From positions 1 through 64,000 of the forward strand of contig CAMBFR010000004.1 of the NCBI GenBank assembly GCA_945865815.1: DNA of 64,000 bases. Direction: 5' to 3'. The stretch comes from Candidatus Sulfopaludibacter sp. SbA3. Its GTDB lineage: Bacteria; Acidobacteriota; Terriglobia; 20CM-2-55-15. Below, one piece after another: positions 51,726 to 61,724 of the stretch. Each line of letters begins with the position of its first letter. The first letter of the stretch is position 1. Under the pieces are notes generated by a model, which saw nothing but the letters and a program-made list of their open reading frames with translations, had not been told where the DNA came from and searched no databases. The position numbers and the translations under genes are program-made.

Positions 51726-52865
51726 ATGACAGACCTTCTCAAGATTGCGGGAATGGCTGAGGTCCCCGGCGTCGTCTTGGCAACCGAACTTGACCTCCGC
51801 GGCGCGTGGGAGCGGGTTCACAAGAAGGCCGGAATGCCGGGCGCGGACGGCGTTACGACCAGCCGTTTCGGCCGCTCGGCCGAAACCGCCTTCAGCAATC
51901 TCGAAGCAGATCTCGCAAACGGACGGTACCGGCCGTTGCCGCTTCGAATGGCGCAGCTTGAAAAGAAGGCCGGAGGCGGCCTGCGGCTTCTTCTGGTTCC
52001 GCCGGTGGTGGACCGTGTGGCGCAAACCGCCGCGGCGCAATGGCTCGGCAGGAAGTGGAACCCCGCCTTCGATCAGGCCAGCTATGCCTATCGCCCGGGC
52101 ATGGGTGTCCGCGATGCTCTCCACCGGCTTGGCGAGTTACGCGATCAAGGATTCCGTTGGATTCTCGACGCGGACCTCCGGTCCTTTTTCGATTCGATCG
52201 ATCACGATCTTCTCCTGGCCCGGCTGCGGCGCTGCCTCGGAGAGCGTTCGCCGATGGCCGGATGGATACAGTCCTGGATCCGCGCCACCGTGTGGGACGG
52301 CGCCGAGCTGTTGTGCGTGGAGCGCGGCGTCCCGCAGGGCTCGCCGCTGTCCCCGATCCTCGCGAACTTCTACCTGCACGAATTCGACGCGCGAATGCGC
52401 GCGGCAAAGATGCATCTCATCCGGTATGCCGACGACTTCCTTCTGCTGGCGCGAACCCCGTTCGAACTGGAGGAAGCGCGGACGCTCGCAAAGGACGTCT
52501 TGAAGGACTTGAATCTCGAACTGAACGACGAGAAAACGCGGACGGTGACCTTCGAGAGCTGCTTTCGGTTTCTTGGAGCGGAGCTGCAGAAGGACTCGAT
52601 CCTGTTGCCGTTCGAAAAGAGAAAAGAACCGAAGCGCCCTGCCTACATCGCGCCGGTCATGCCGCCCGCCCTGCTGCGGGCGTTTCGGGCCGGGGATTTG
52701 AAGGCGTCACGGCCACTGGTCTGGAACGGATCGGCCGGAAGGATGCGCGGACCGGAACCGGCGCCGCCGGCGCCACCGCAACGTTCGAAACCGAAGGCGC
52801 ACGAAGTTCTGGCGGGCGCGACGCGCACGGCTTCGTTGAGCTTGTTGAAAGGGAGTGGGAGATGA
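51726..52865 (+). CDS. CRISPR-associated reverse transcriptase, not fused to Cas1
   Basis: ILDADLRSFFDSIDHD; RGVPQGSPLSPILANFYLHEFD; IRYADDFLLLA; LELNDEKTRTV; Pro-rich C-terminal tail. Confidence 0.9.
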   Translation: MTDLLKIAGMAEVPGVVLATELDLRGAWERVHKKAGMPGADGVTTSRFGRSAETAFSNLEADLANGRYRPLPLRMAQLEKKAGGGLRLLLVPPVVDRVAQTAAAQWLGRKWNPAFDQASYAYRPGMGVRDALHRLGELRDQGFRWILDADLRSFFDSIDHDLLLARLRRCLGERSPMAGWIQSWIRATVWDGAELLCVERGVPQGSPLSPILANFYLHEFDARMRAAKMHLIRYADDFLLLARTPFELEEARTLAKDVLKDLNLELNDEKTRTVTFESCFRFLGAELQKDSILLPFEKRKEPKRPAYIAPVMPPALLRAFRAGDLKASRPLVWNGSAGRMRGPEPAPPAPPQRSKPKAHEVLAGATRTASLSLLKGSGR

Positions 52866-54028
52866 GCCGGGAAGAGACTTCATTGGTGGTGAATCTTGCG
52901 GCTGGAGAAGGCTTCGGGCCGCATGAGGAAAACCTCCGTCTGCGGCGTCTTCAGGCGGTGGACGCCGCCGTGCGCGGCAGCTTGGGAAGCGCGAACACGC
53001 GATTCCTGCACATCACAGAGCAGGGATCCATGCTTCGCCGCTCGGGCGAACGCGTGGTCGTGACGAAGGAGGACGCCAGGCTGCTGGAGATTCCGTTGAT
53101 CAAACTGCAGGGAATCCTCCTGTATGGGAATGTTCAGGTCACAACGCAGTGCATCGGCAGTCTGCTCGAAGAAGGCGTGTGGGTCAGCTTCCTGTCGCGT
53201 GGCGGCAGGTATCGCGGCCGGTTGCAGCCGCCGCACGAGCGCGGAGGCCGGTTGCGGCAAATGCAGTGGCATCGCTCCAAAGACGCGGCGTTCTGCCTCC
53301 GGTTCGCGCAGGCCGTGGTGCGGGGCAAGATCCTCGGGCAGAAGCTGGTCGCCGCGGCGTATGCCAAGAACTATCTGGCGGAGACTCTCGGTGAGGGACA
53401 TACCGTTCTGCGGGATTCGCTGGAGCGGGTCGACTCCGTGCAGAGCCTGGACGAATTGCGCGGGGTGGAAGGCAATGCCAGCCGCGCGTACTTCGATTTG
53501 TTCCGGCGGTGGAACCGGTCCGAGCTGCCATTCGAAGGGCGCCACAAGCGAACGGCGTCCGATCCCATCAACGCGCTGCTGAACCTGGGCTACACGCTGC
53601 TCACGAGAGAGCTGGAAGGATTGATCGAGTCCGCCGGCTTCGATCCAACCGTCGGCTTCTATCATCAGCCCGACGACGACCGGCCGTCACTCGCATGTGA
53701 CTGGGTCGAAGAATTCCGGCACGTGGTCGTGGACCGGTTGGTCTTGAGGCTCATCAACACCGGAAGCATTCAGGCCAGCCACTTTGAGGTTCATGAAGAC
53801 AAGGGCGGGATTCGTATCCGGCCCGAGGGACTTCGCAAGTTTCTCGTGGCGTATGAGAAAACCGTGATTGGCGCGGAGAGCGAAGAGAAGCAGGCCTTGA
53901 GGTTTCGAGCTGTCTTCCTCAACCGCCTGGCGGCGTTGCTGGACTCCGTGACGCGCGCGGCCGGGCCCTACCGGACGCATCTCGAAATGGCAGAGGAAAA
54001 TGCGGCAGGCGTCCGATGCTCTACATAG
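52862..54028 (+). CDS. cas1: CRISPR integrase Cas1
   Basis: ATGA overlap with RT; GVEGNASRAYFDLFRR; NALLNLGYTLLTRELEGLIESAGFDPTVGFYHQPDDDRPSLACDWVEEFR. Confidence 0.93.
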   Translation: MSREETSLVVNLAAGEGFGPHEENLRLRRLQAVDAAVRGSLGSANTRFLHITEQGSMLRRSGERVVVTKEDARLLEIPLIKLQGILLYGNVQVTTQCIGSLLEEGVWVSFLSRGGRYRGRLQPPHERGGRLRQMQWHRSKDAAFCLRFAQAVVRGKILGQKLVAAAYAKNYLAETLGEGHTVLRDSLERVDSVQSLDELRGVEGNASRAYFDLFRRWNRSELPFEGRHKRTASDPINALLNLGYTLLTRELEGLIESAGFDPTVGFYHQPDDDRPSLACDWVEEFRHVVVDRLVLRLINTGSIQASHFEVHEDKGGIRIRPEGLRKFLVAYEKTVIGAESEEKQALRFRAVFLNRLAALLDSVTRAAGPYRTHLEMAEENAAGVRCST

Positions 54029-54291
54029 TTTGCTACGACATTTCTGATGACAGCGCAAGGACCCGAATGTCCGATAAGCTTCTGGATTTTGGCGTCCGCA
54101 TCCAGGAAAGCGTTTTCGAGTGCGTCCTCGATCCGTATTCGTACGTCCGTATGATGCAATCTTTGGACAAGGTTCAGATCGCCAAAACCGACCGGCTCCG
54201 CGTCTATAAGGTGTGCCAGACCTGCACGGAGGATATTCGCATCTATGGTCCCGGGGAAGTGACCTGTGACCCGGACTATTACCTGGTATGA
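54016..54291 (+). CDS. cas2: CRISPR-associated endoribonuclease Cas2
   Basis: LYIVCYDISDDSARTRMSDKLLDFGVRIQESVFEC. Confidence 0.93.
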   Translation: MLYIVCYDISDDSARTRMSDKLLDFGVRIQESVFECVLDPYSYVRMMQSLDKVQIAKTDRLRVYKVCQTCTEDIRIYGPGEVTCDPDYYLV

Positions 54292-54532
54292 CGGCAGATA
54301 CGGCCCAAAAGGAGCGATTCGCATGGAGGGTCAATCATTTATGGGGTTTCCGAAAATCGGCCTCCGATGGCCGAGGGTTACGCGGATGCTAAAACTCGCT
54401 CCGAATGAACAGTTTGTCGGGAAGGAAGTAGCGCTTGAGGTGTCCTGCGCCATATGGAACGAAAGCAACGAATGCGATGTACGGAAACCGGTGCTACAAT
54501 CCGTGTGCTTTCAAGGACGTGGAGACGCCGCT
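54292..54532 (+). promoter_or_regulatory. CRISPR leader; candidate extended -10 (tgcTACAAT) with TACAAT at 54495-54500
   Basis: Non-repeat region between cas2 and repeat 1; TGnTACAAT about 33 nt upstream of repeat 1. Confidence 0.5.
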
Positions 54533-55644
54533 GCGGCGAGATTGGAAGGCGGGCAACCGCACTGAAACTCAGAATCGGCGACGCATATCACTGAAGTATC
54601 AGCGGGCGGCGAGATTGGAAGGCGGGCAACCGCACTGAAACATGCTGGTTCCGCTTCGTGATGTTGAGCATATGTTGCGCGGCGAGATTGGAAGGCGGGC
54701 AACCGCACTGAAACAATACTCCCAGGCTTGTTCCACCTGAATAGACTGGCGGCGAGATTGGAAGGCGGGCAACCGCACTGAAACTCGGACCTGACATCCA
54801 CCTGTCCTTCATAACCCAAGCGGCGAGATTGGAAGGCGGGCAACCGCACTGAAACCAAGTAAAGCTTTTTTCGTACTCATATTTACCCCCCTGCGGCGAG
54901 ATTGGAAGGCGGGCAACCGCACTGAAACTCTTTTTCTGCTACTGGCATTAAGATTGTGCACATGCGGCGAGATTGGAAGGCGGGCAACCGCACTGAAACC
55001 GGAATCTAGACTAGCGAGGAAAACCTATCGCTGGCGGCGAGATTGGAAGGCGGGCAACCGCACTGAAACGCGCCAGTGAACGCGGTGAACGCGAAACGTG
55101 CATTGCGGCGAGATTGGAAGGCGGGCAACCGCACTGAAATAAGTCTTGTCATTTGCAAGTAGTCCTTTACTAGTGGGCGGCGAGATTGGAAGGCGGGCAA
55201 CCGCACTGAAACTCATCCTTAGTTGTGCTGTTTCCCTTGCTTTGGTTCCAAGCGGCGAGATTGGAAGGCGGGCAACCGCACTGAAACACAAGAACTGCGT
55301 CTCCGGGCGGTGATTCTGCCAAGCGGCGAGATTGGAAGGCGGGCAACCGCACTGAAACTTTCTTCCCTCTCTTCTTGAGTATATGACACATACGCGGCGA
55401 GATTGGAAGGCGGGCAACCGCACTGAAACGCGGCTCCTCCCGTGACAGCCAGCCACTCAAGCCAGCGGCGAGATTGGAAGGCGGGCAACCGCACTGAAAC
55501 TCTGCTCCATCGTATACATCGGGCATCTTCTCCCGGCGGCGAGATTGGAAGGCGGGCAACCGCACTGAAACTCATGGGTTCGATGTTGCCGGAAGAAGTT
55601 TGCCGCACGCGGCGAGATTGGAAGGCGGGCAACCGCAATGCAAT
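54533..55644 (+). CRISPR. CRISPR array: 16 repeats of 36 nt, GCGGCGAGATTGGAAGGCGGGCAACCGCACTGAAAC; 15 spacers of about 34-39 nt
   Basis: Repeat starts 54533, 54606, 54679, 54749, 54820, 54893, 54964, 55034, 55105, 55177, 55252, 55323, 55394, 55465, 55536, 55609; last repeat degenerate at its 3' end. Confidence 0.99.
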
Positions 55645-55846
55645 TCACGAATTGCGCGGCGATGACGGCGTGGATCGATCGGACGGATTCGAAGCGATTG
55701 CGGACAATCTGATCAATTTGGGGCGCCTTCTGGCCGCCCAAGCGGCGAACTGAAAGAAGATCCAGGCAAGAAAAGCCGGCGAATTCAGAGAGTAGGAAGC
55801 CGATCCAAGACGTCATTCTTGCCCCGGAAAATAACTAACCAGCCGG

Positions 55847-57421
55847 CTAATTGACCTGCCAGACCCAGAACGCGCTCTGATTCCCGATCGTGTCCACGAC
55901 TTCCAGATCCAGGTTCCCCAGGCGCGTCAGCTCCTCAAGCGTCCTGTCTTCGGCAATGCACAAGACACGTGGGTTACTCGCGATCAAGGTTGTCATCTCG
56001 TCAGCCGAAAAGATACCGCGCGCGTTGTTGTATCTATAGAACTGGAGTCCGTATTCCATCCATCGGGGGGGCTTGTAAAGAAATACCACCTGGTCCGCGG
56101 GCACCAGCTCCGAGAGCGCATGGTCCCAGGGCCTCATCGTTTCCTCCCTGTCGAACCTTGGAAAGATGAAGTTCGTCGCAGCCAGCACCAGCAGGGTCAT
56201 GGTGATCGCGTTGAATCCGGCAAGCACCGGCGGCGTCATCCAGAGAGCCACCGCCACAAGCGCTGCCGCAATGCCGAACGTGACCGCTGCGATCAGCGAT
56301 CCGCTGACGTGCGCCTCTACATTCAGCATGCTTCCGAAAAAACCGAACGCGATGCCAATGAATACCATCGTTCCCGCCTCGATGAACACGGCCGTCTTGA
56401 AAAAGCGCGAGGAGGGCTGCCATATCTCTTTTCCGCAAAGGAGCGCGATGGGAGGAACCATCGGCAGGATGTATCCCGGCAGTTTCGATCCCGACATCGA
56501 GAAAAGAATAAACGGCACAATCGCCCACCAGAAGATGAGTTGCTCGTTCTTTCCGAAACGGCGCCGAAGCGCGGGAATCAGCAGAAACGTCCATGGGAAT
56601 GTCAGCAGCAGCAAGACAGGGACATAAAAATAAAACGGCCGAAAGTGCCCGTGAATCGTGGATGTGAATCGCTGGAAGTTTTGATTGATGAAGAAAACGT
56701 CGATGAACTCCCAACCGTTCAGCGCCGTGCAAACCAGGTACCACGGAGCCGCGACACCGAGGCCCACGAGGATTCCGCCGGGATGCCAGGTCTTCCATTC
56801 GGACCACTTGCCCCTGAAAATCAGGAATCCCGCCAACGCGAACGCCGGCAGCGCGAACGCCACCGGCCCTTTGGCCAGCGCACCAAGACCGAGCGCTGCA
56901 TAGAACGCGTAAAACCACCAGCGGCGCTTTGGCCCCGTATCGTTGTAGCCGACCAGGAAGAAAACCAACGCCATTGTCAGGCAGGCTGTCAGCGGCATGT
57001 CCATTGATGCCGCGCGCGCAAACGCAAAAAACCCGATGGAAGATGCCATGACGATGGCGGCCAGAAGACCCGCAGTCCGGTGCCACAAGCGGTGCCCGCA
57101 AAAGTAAACAAGGAACACGCAAATCGTGGCGCCCAGTGCTGAAGGGAAGCGTGCACCCCACTCATTAATGCCGAAAATTGCATAGCCGAGCGCCGCAAAC
57201 CAGTACATCAGCGGCGGCTTCTCGAACCATGGAATCCCATGCAGCCGAGGGGTTATGTAATCGCCGGTCAGGAACATCTCGCGCGCCACCGCGGCGTAAC
57301 GGGGCTCGTCCGGGCCGATCAGGCCGAGGCCCCCCAGCCGATAGAAGAACAGGAGGTAACAGAGGCCTGCAAGCGCAAGGATGATGAGCAGGTCGAGATG
57401 CCGATGCAGTCCAGGTTTCAT
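55847..57421 (-). CDS. ArnT/GT39-like membrane glycosyltransferase
   Basis: GLGLIGPDEPRYAAVAREMFLTGDYITPRLHGIPWFEKPPLMYW, many TMs. Confidence 0.85.
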   Translation of the reverse strand: MKPGLHRHLDLLIILALAGLCYLLFFYRLGGLGLIGPDEPRYAAVAREMFLTGDYITPRLHGIPWFEKPPLMYWFAALGYAIFGINEWGARFPSALGATICVFLVYFCGHRLWHRTAGLLAAIVMASSIGFFAFARAASMDMPLTACLTMALVFFLVGYNDTGPKRRWWFYAFYAALGLGALAKGPVAFALPAFALAGFLIFRGKWSEWKTWHPGGILVGLGVAAPWYLVCTALNGWEFIDVFFINQNFQRFTSTIHGHFRPFYFYVPVLLLLTFPWTFLLIPALRRRFGKNEQLIFWWAIVPFILFSMSGSKLPGYILPMVPPIALLCGKEIWQPSSRFFKTAVFIEAGTMVFIGIAFGFFGSMLNVEAHVSGSLIAAVTFGIAAALVAVALWMTPPVLAGFNAITMTLLVLAATNFIFPRFDREETMRPWDHALSELVPADQVVFLYKPPRWMEYGLQFYRYNNARGIFSADEMTTLIASNPRVLCIAEDRTLEELTRLGNLDLEVVDTIGNQSAFWVWQVN

Positions 57422-57423
57422 TA

Positions 57424-58389
57424 ATGACAGTCAGCGACAGTCAGCGTCGAAAGTATGTGAAAATACCACGAATGCGCGGCGGGACTAAAGATTTCATCGA
57501 ATACACGCTGGCCCGGTTGCTGCTGGGAATCTTTGGTTTGATGCCGCGGCGCATTGCCTCGCTCGCCGCCAGGCTGTTTTCATGGCTGGGATTCAAGCTT
57601 GCTCGCCGTCAGCGAATGGCCGGACTTCATAACCTTCGAATGGCATTGCCCCAACTTTCGGACGACGAACGATACCGGATTCTGGGCGGATGCTTCCGGA
57701 ACCTGGGCCGCCTTCTTGTCGAGTTCAGCCGCTTCCCATCCCTGACCCGGGCCAACATTGACAAACTCGTCTTCTACGACGGCCTGGAAAACTACCATGA
57801 AGCGCTGCGGCGGGGCCGCGGCGTCATTTTCCTCACCGGACATTTCGGCTCGTGGGAACTCAGCGCGTTTGCGCACTCCATTTTCGGATATCCGATGAAA
57901 TTCGTCGTACGGCCGATCGACAATGCGCGCGTCGATAAACTCATCACACGGTACCGGACGCTCGGCGGGAATATCCCGATTCAGCGCAGAAGCACCGCAC
58001 GCGACATACTCCGGGCGCTCCGGCAAAACGAAGTGGTCGGAATTCTCTTCGACCAGAACACGACGCGCTCCGAAGGCGTGTTTGCCGACTTCTTCGGCAT
58101 TCCCGCAGCAACGACGAGCGCCATAGCAACCCTTGCGCTGAGAACGGGCGCTGCCGTTATTCCGGGGTTTCTCATCTGGGAGGAAAAGCTTGGAAAGCAC
58201 CGCCTGCGGTTCGACCCGCCGGTGGAACTGGTGGAAACGGGCGATGCGGCGGGCGACGTTGTCGAGAATACGCGTGCGTTCAATCAAATACTGGAAGGAT
58301 ACGTGAGGAAGTATCCGGACCAATGGTTGTGGATACACAGGAGATGGAAGACGCGTCCGGAGGGGGAAGAGAGTCTTTATCCGCAATGA
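57424..58389 (+). CDS. Lysophospholipid acyltransferase (LpxL/HtrB-like)
   Basis: VIFLTGHFGSWELSAFA; VGILFDQNTTRSEGVFADFFG; start may be 57472. Confidence 0.85.
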   Translation: MTVSDSQRRKYVKIPRMRGGTKDFIEYTLARLLLGIFGLMPRRIASLAARLFSWLGFKLARRQRMAGLHNLRMALPQLSDDERYRILGGCFRNLGRLLVEFSRFPSLTRANIDKLVFYDGLENYHEALRRGRGVIFLTGHFGSWELSAFAHSIFGYPMKFVVRPIDNARVDKLITRYRTLGGNIPIQRRSTARDILRALRQNEVVGILFDQNTTRSEGVFADFFGIPAATTSAIATLALRTGAAVIPGFLIWEEKLGKHRLRFDPPVELVETGDAAGDVVENTRAFNQILEGYVRKYPDQWLWIHRRWKTRPEGEESLYPQ

Positions 58390-58468
58390 CAAATGAGAAT
58401 TGACCAGTGAACAATGACAAAGCCCCAAAAAATTTGTCATTGTTCACTGGTCAAGTCTCATTTGTCAT
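58387..58468. terminator. Near-perfect 35-bp stem-loop between convergent genes
   Basis: tgacaaatgagaattgaccagtgaacaatgacaaa ... tttgtcattgttcactggtcaagtctcatttgtca, one mismatch. Confidence 0.75.
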
Positions 58469-58477
58469 CTATCTGAC

Positions 58478-59335
58478 CTACCGGAGCGCCTGCCCGTAGA
58501 CCATGGCTTCCAGGCGCGCGATCCGCTCTTCCATCGGCGGATGAGTGCTGAAAAGGCTCATCATGCCGCCGCCCCGGAGCGGGTTCACGATGAACATGTG
58601 CGCTGTCGCCGGAGTCGCCTGCATGGGAACCCGTTGCGATGAGGCGTGAAGTTTGCGAAGGGCGCTGGCCAGCCAAAGGGGGTTTCCGCAGGCCTTGGCG
58701 CCTGTGGCATCCGCCTCGTATTCACGAGAGCGGGAAATCGCCATCTGAATCAGGGCTGCCGCAATCGGAGCGACTATGATCATCGCAAGCGCGCCGATTA
58801 ATCCTCCCCGGCTGTCTTCATCGCGGCGCCCGCCGCCGAAGATCATTGCCCACTGGGCCATGTTGGCCAGCATGCTGATCGCGCCCGCAATCGTCGCGGC
58901 AATCGTTCCGATCAGAATATCGCGGTTCTTGACGTGGGCAAGCTCGTGCGCCATCACTCCGGTGAGCTCTTCGCGCGAAAGCAGCCGGACGACGCCTTCT
59001 GTAGCCGCTACGGCAGCATGGGCCGGATTACGTCCCGTGGCGAACGCATTGGGAGCATCCGAAGGGATGATGTACACCTTCGGCATCGGGAGGCTCATCT
59101 TCATCGCCAGGTCGCGCGTCACGCTGTACAGCACCGGCGCCTCTTGCTCGGTCGCTTCTTTGGCGCTATACATCTTCAACACGATCTTGTCGCTGAACCA
59201 ATAGCTGAACACATTCATCGCAGTCGCCAGGCCGAAGGCAATGAACATTCCCTGCCGCCCTCCGAAAGCGCCGCCGATCATTACCAGTAACACCGTCAAA
59301 CCGACCATCAGAACAACTGTCTTTGTTGTGTTCAT
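58478..59335 (-). CDS. htpX: M48 protease HtpX
   Basis: [36 protein letters not shown]. Confidence 0.93.
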   Translation of the reverse strand: MNTTKTVVLMVGLTVLLVMIGGAFGGRQGMFIAFGLATAMNVFSYWFSDKIVLKMYSAKEATEQEAPVLYSVTRDLAMKMSLPMPKVYIIPSDAPNAFATGRNPAHAAVAATEGVVRLLSREELTGVMAHELAHVKNRDILIGTIAATIAGAISMLANMAQWAMIFGGGRRDEDSRGGLIGALAMIIVAPIAAALIQMAISRSREYEADATGAKACGNPLWLASALRKLHASSQRVPMQATPATAHMFIVNPLRGGGMMSLFSTHPPMEERIARLEAMVYGQALR

Positions 59336-59374
59336 CGAAAACTTCTCCTTAATCCAGTCTGCCGGACTTATATG

Positions 59375-60628
59375 CTAATCCAGGCTCCGCGCCAGTAATT
59401 CTACAGGATGGACGACCTCCAGGCTAATACCCGCCCGCCGGGCGCCGTATCGGAACTGGAACATACAGCCGGGATTTCCAGTGGCCAGGACCTCTATATT
59501 CGCTTTCCGTATGTTCACCATCTTGCGGTCCAGGATCTCCATCGACAACTCATTCTGGGTGATGTTGTAGGTGCCCGCGCTCCCGCAGCACTGATCCGCG
59601 CCTTCAATCTCCACAAACTGAATGCCCGGGATGGATTTCAGCAACATTCTCGGTTGTGTCTTAACGCCCTGGCCGTGAATGAGATGGCATGGATCGTCGT
59701 ATCCGACGCGGCGCTCGATCGGAATCCTTAGACGGTCGTAAATGCGAGTCGATGCCAGAAACTCCGCAATATCCTGAACTTTCGAAGCGAACCGTTCCGC
59801 GCCGGCAATGCCGTCAGTCAAGACCGGATATTCCTTAAGCATCGCGCCGCAGCCGGCCGCATTAATAATGATGGCATCGACATCTCCCGCGCGAAACGCC
59901 GCCAGGTTTTTACCGGCCATCTCGCGCGCGGTGTCACGAAGTCCCGCGTGATTCGCGAGCGCGCCACAGCAGATCTGGCTGCCCGGCACAACAACGTCAT
60001 ACCCTGCCGCGGTCAGAAGCCGCACCGAAGCGCGGTTGATCGACCCCATCATCGAGTTCATGACGCAACCGGTGAAAAAGGCGACTGTCCCCTGTTTCCT
60101 GCCTTCCGCCCGGTGGTAACTCTCCAGCGTAACGCCGCTCTCGATTTCGACATCCGGCATCAACGCTTCCGCCGCGGCCATCTTTGGGGCAAGCCGTTCG
60201 AGCAACCCGGTCGATCGAACGAATCCCTGAAATCCGGACTTGCTGTAAAGCTGCAACGCGCGTGAGGCGAGTTCGAACCGCCACGGGTATGGGAACACGT
60301 GATTCAGCACGAGGCGGGAAAGCCAGTGCGTCGAGCGTTCGCTGACGATCTCGGCGCGCATGGACTCCATCATCTCGCCAAAATTCACGCCGGACGGACA
60401 AGCGGTCTCGCACGCCCTGCAATCGAGACATCGATACATGTGTTCGACGAACGAGCCGGTAATCTTCGTGCGGCCCTCGTCATACGCGCGCATCAGGTAG
60501 ATGCGCCCGCGGGGCGAGTCCATCTCGGTTCCAAGCACTCGATAGGTCGGGCACGACGGCAGGCAAAGACCGCAGTGGACACAGTCCAGATACAACTCGG
60601 CGTGCCTATTTGCTGCTTTCACCATCAA
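59375..60628 (-). CDS. glcF: Glycolate oxidase iron-sulfur subunit
   Basis: CVHCGLCLPSCPTY; CLDCRACETACPSGV; YDDPCHLIHGQGV; CCGSAGTYN. Confidence 0.88.
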   Translation of the reverse strand: MMVKAANRHAELYLDCVHCGLCLPSCPTYRVLGTEMDSPRGRIYLMRAYDEGRTKITGSFVEHMYRCLDCRACETACPSGVNFGEMMESMRAEIVSERSTHWLSRLVLNHVFPYPWRFELASRALQLYSKSGFQGFVRSTGLLERLAPKMAAAEALMPDVEIESGVTLESYHRAEGRKQGTVAFFTGCVMNSMMGSINRASVRLLTAAGYDVVVPGSQICCGALANHAGLRDTAREMAGKNLAAFRAGDVDAIIINAAGCGAMLKEYPVLTDGIAGAERFASKVQDIAEFLASTRIYDRLRIPIERRVGYDDPCHLIHGQGVKTQPRMLLKSIPGIQFVEIEGADQCCGSAGTYNITQNELSMEILDRKMVNIRKANIEVLATGNPGCMFQFRYGARRAGISLEVVHPVELLARSLD

Positions 60629-61724
60629 CGTGGCGTCCGGGGTTCAAGCGGCCTTCCGGATCGAATGCCTCCTTCATTTTCTTCATCAAATCGTATTCGG
60701 CGGGAGCCGGAGCAAAAGTTCCCACTTCTCTTCGCATCTCAACCGGCGCCTTCTCGACCACAACACGGTAGCGGCTGCGAATTGCCCGGATTTCGTCGCT
60801 GGTGGAAACGGCCATGAGGACAATTCCATTCAAAACGTGGGCGATCCATGCCTTGGGCTTGTACTCGCTGACGATCTCGCTTACGGTGCCGGGAAGGCCG
60901 ATCACCCGGAGCATAACACTCCCGAGTTCGTGGTAGTGTTGCCGCAGCTTCTCCCATTCAGCGGACTCGCCGGCGCCTTCGATGATCTGCCAGTCTGCCG
61001 CTGGAAGATTCCGGAGCTGCCAGTCGACGGCGCTCGGATGTTCCCCAAACCGAATCCAGACGGCGTTCTCGGGCCCCACCCATTCGCATGAAACGGGATT
61101 CAGAGGACTGCTTCGTATGGCCGACAGCAGCCCTGCCGCGGCCGCGGCATTTTCGCAGCGGACCCTGGCGGTCGCCGTTCGGGCGAATCGAGCCCTCAAC
61201 TTGAGGCTTATTTCGGCAATTACCACGAGTGTCCCCAGTGAACCCGTGTACAGCTTCGCCAGATCGTAACCGGTGACGTTCTTCACGACGCGGCCGCCCG
61301 TTTTGGAGATCCGGCCGTCCACGTGAACGACCTTCATTCCGATGATCCAGTCACGAATGGTACCAGTTGCGCGAAAGGGTCCCTGCGCGTTAGCCGCAGC
61401 GATGCCGCCAATAGTGGCCCGCGGGCCATTCCATGGATCGAGCGGCAGGAACTGTTTGTTCTCCAGCAGCGCATGCTGGAGCTGCTCGAGCGTAACGCCG
61501 GCTTCCACATGGATTGTCAGATCCGCGGGATTGTATTCGGTGATTCGCGAAAGGCGGGTGAGATCCAGCGCACAGTCGGCGCGGCGAAGTGGATTGCCGA
61601 AAAAGGTTTGCGTAGCGGCGCCCACTGGAACGATGGCGCCGGTCTCAGCGCGGAGGGCCTGGGAAAGTTCGTCGATCGACTCGGGCCTGAGGATCTTTGC
61701 GGGAGTGATGCCGTCTATGGTCAT
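60606..61724 (-). CDS. glcE: Glycolate oxidase FAD-binding subunit
   Basis: LTIHVEAGVTLEQLQHALLENKQFLPLDPWNGPRATIGGIAAANAQGPFR. Confidence 0.85.
   Translation of the reverse strand: MTIDGITPAKILRPESIDELSQALRAETGAIVPVGAATQTFFGNPLRRADCALDLTRLSRITEYNPADLTIHVEAGVTLEQLQHALLENKQFLPLDPWNGPRATIGGIAAANAQGPFRATGTIRDWIIGMKVVHVDGRISKTGGRVVKNVTGYDLAKLYTGSLGTLVVIAEISLKLRARFARTATARVRCENAAAAAGLLSAIRSSPLNPVSCEWVGPENAVWIRFGEHPSAVDWQLRNLPAADWQIIEGAGESAEWEKLRQHYHELGSVMLRVIGLPGTVSEIVSEYKPKAWIAHVLNGIVLMAVSTSDEIRAIRSRYRVVVEKAPVEMRREVGTFAPAPAEYDLMKKMKEAFDPEGRLNPGRHVDGESSK

Noticed and set aside
52040-52861. N-terminal 270 aa of ORF 52040..54028
   Set aside because: Alternative frame across the RT gene; Cas1 similarity begins only at MSREETSLVV (52862).
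54266-54565. 99-aa ORF over the leader and first repeat
   Set aside because: Runs into the CRISPR repeat and has no recognisable protein character.
54435-55753. Repetitive ORFs such as MRLPAFQSRR.../CGCPPSNLAA on both strands
   Set aside because: Translations of the CRISPR repeats (36 nt is a multiple of 3); not genes.
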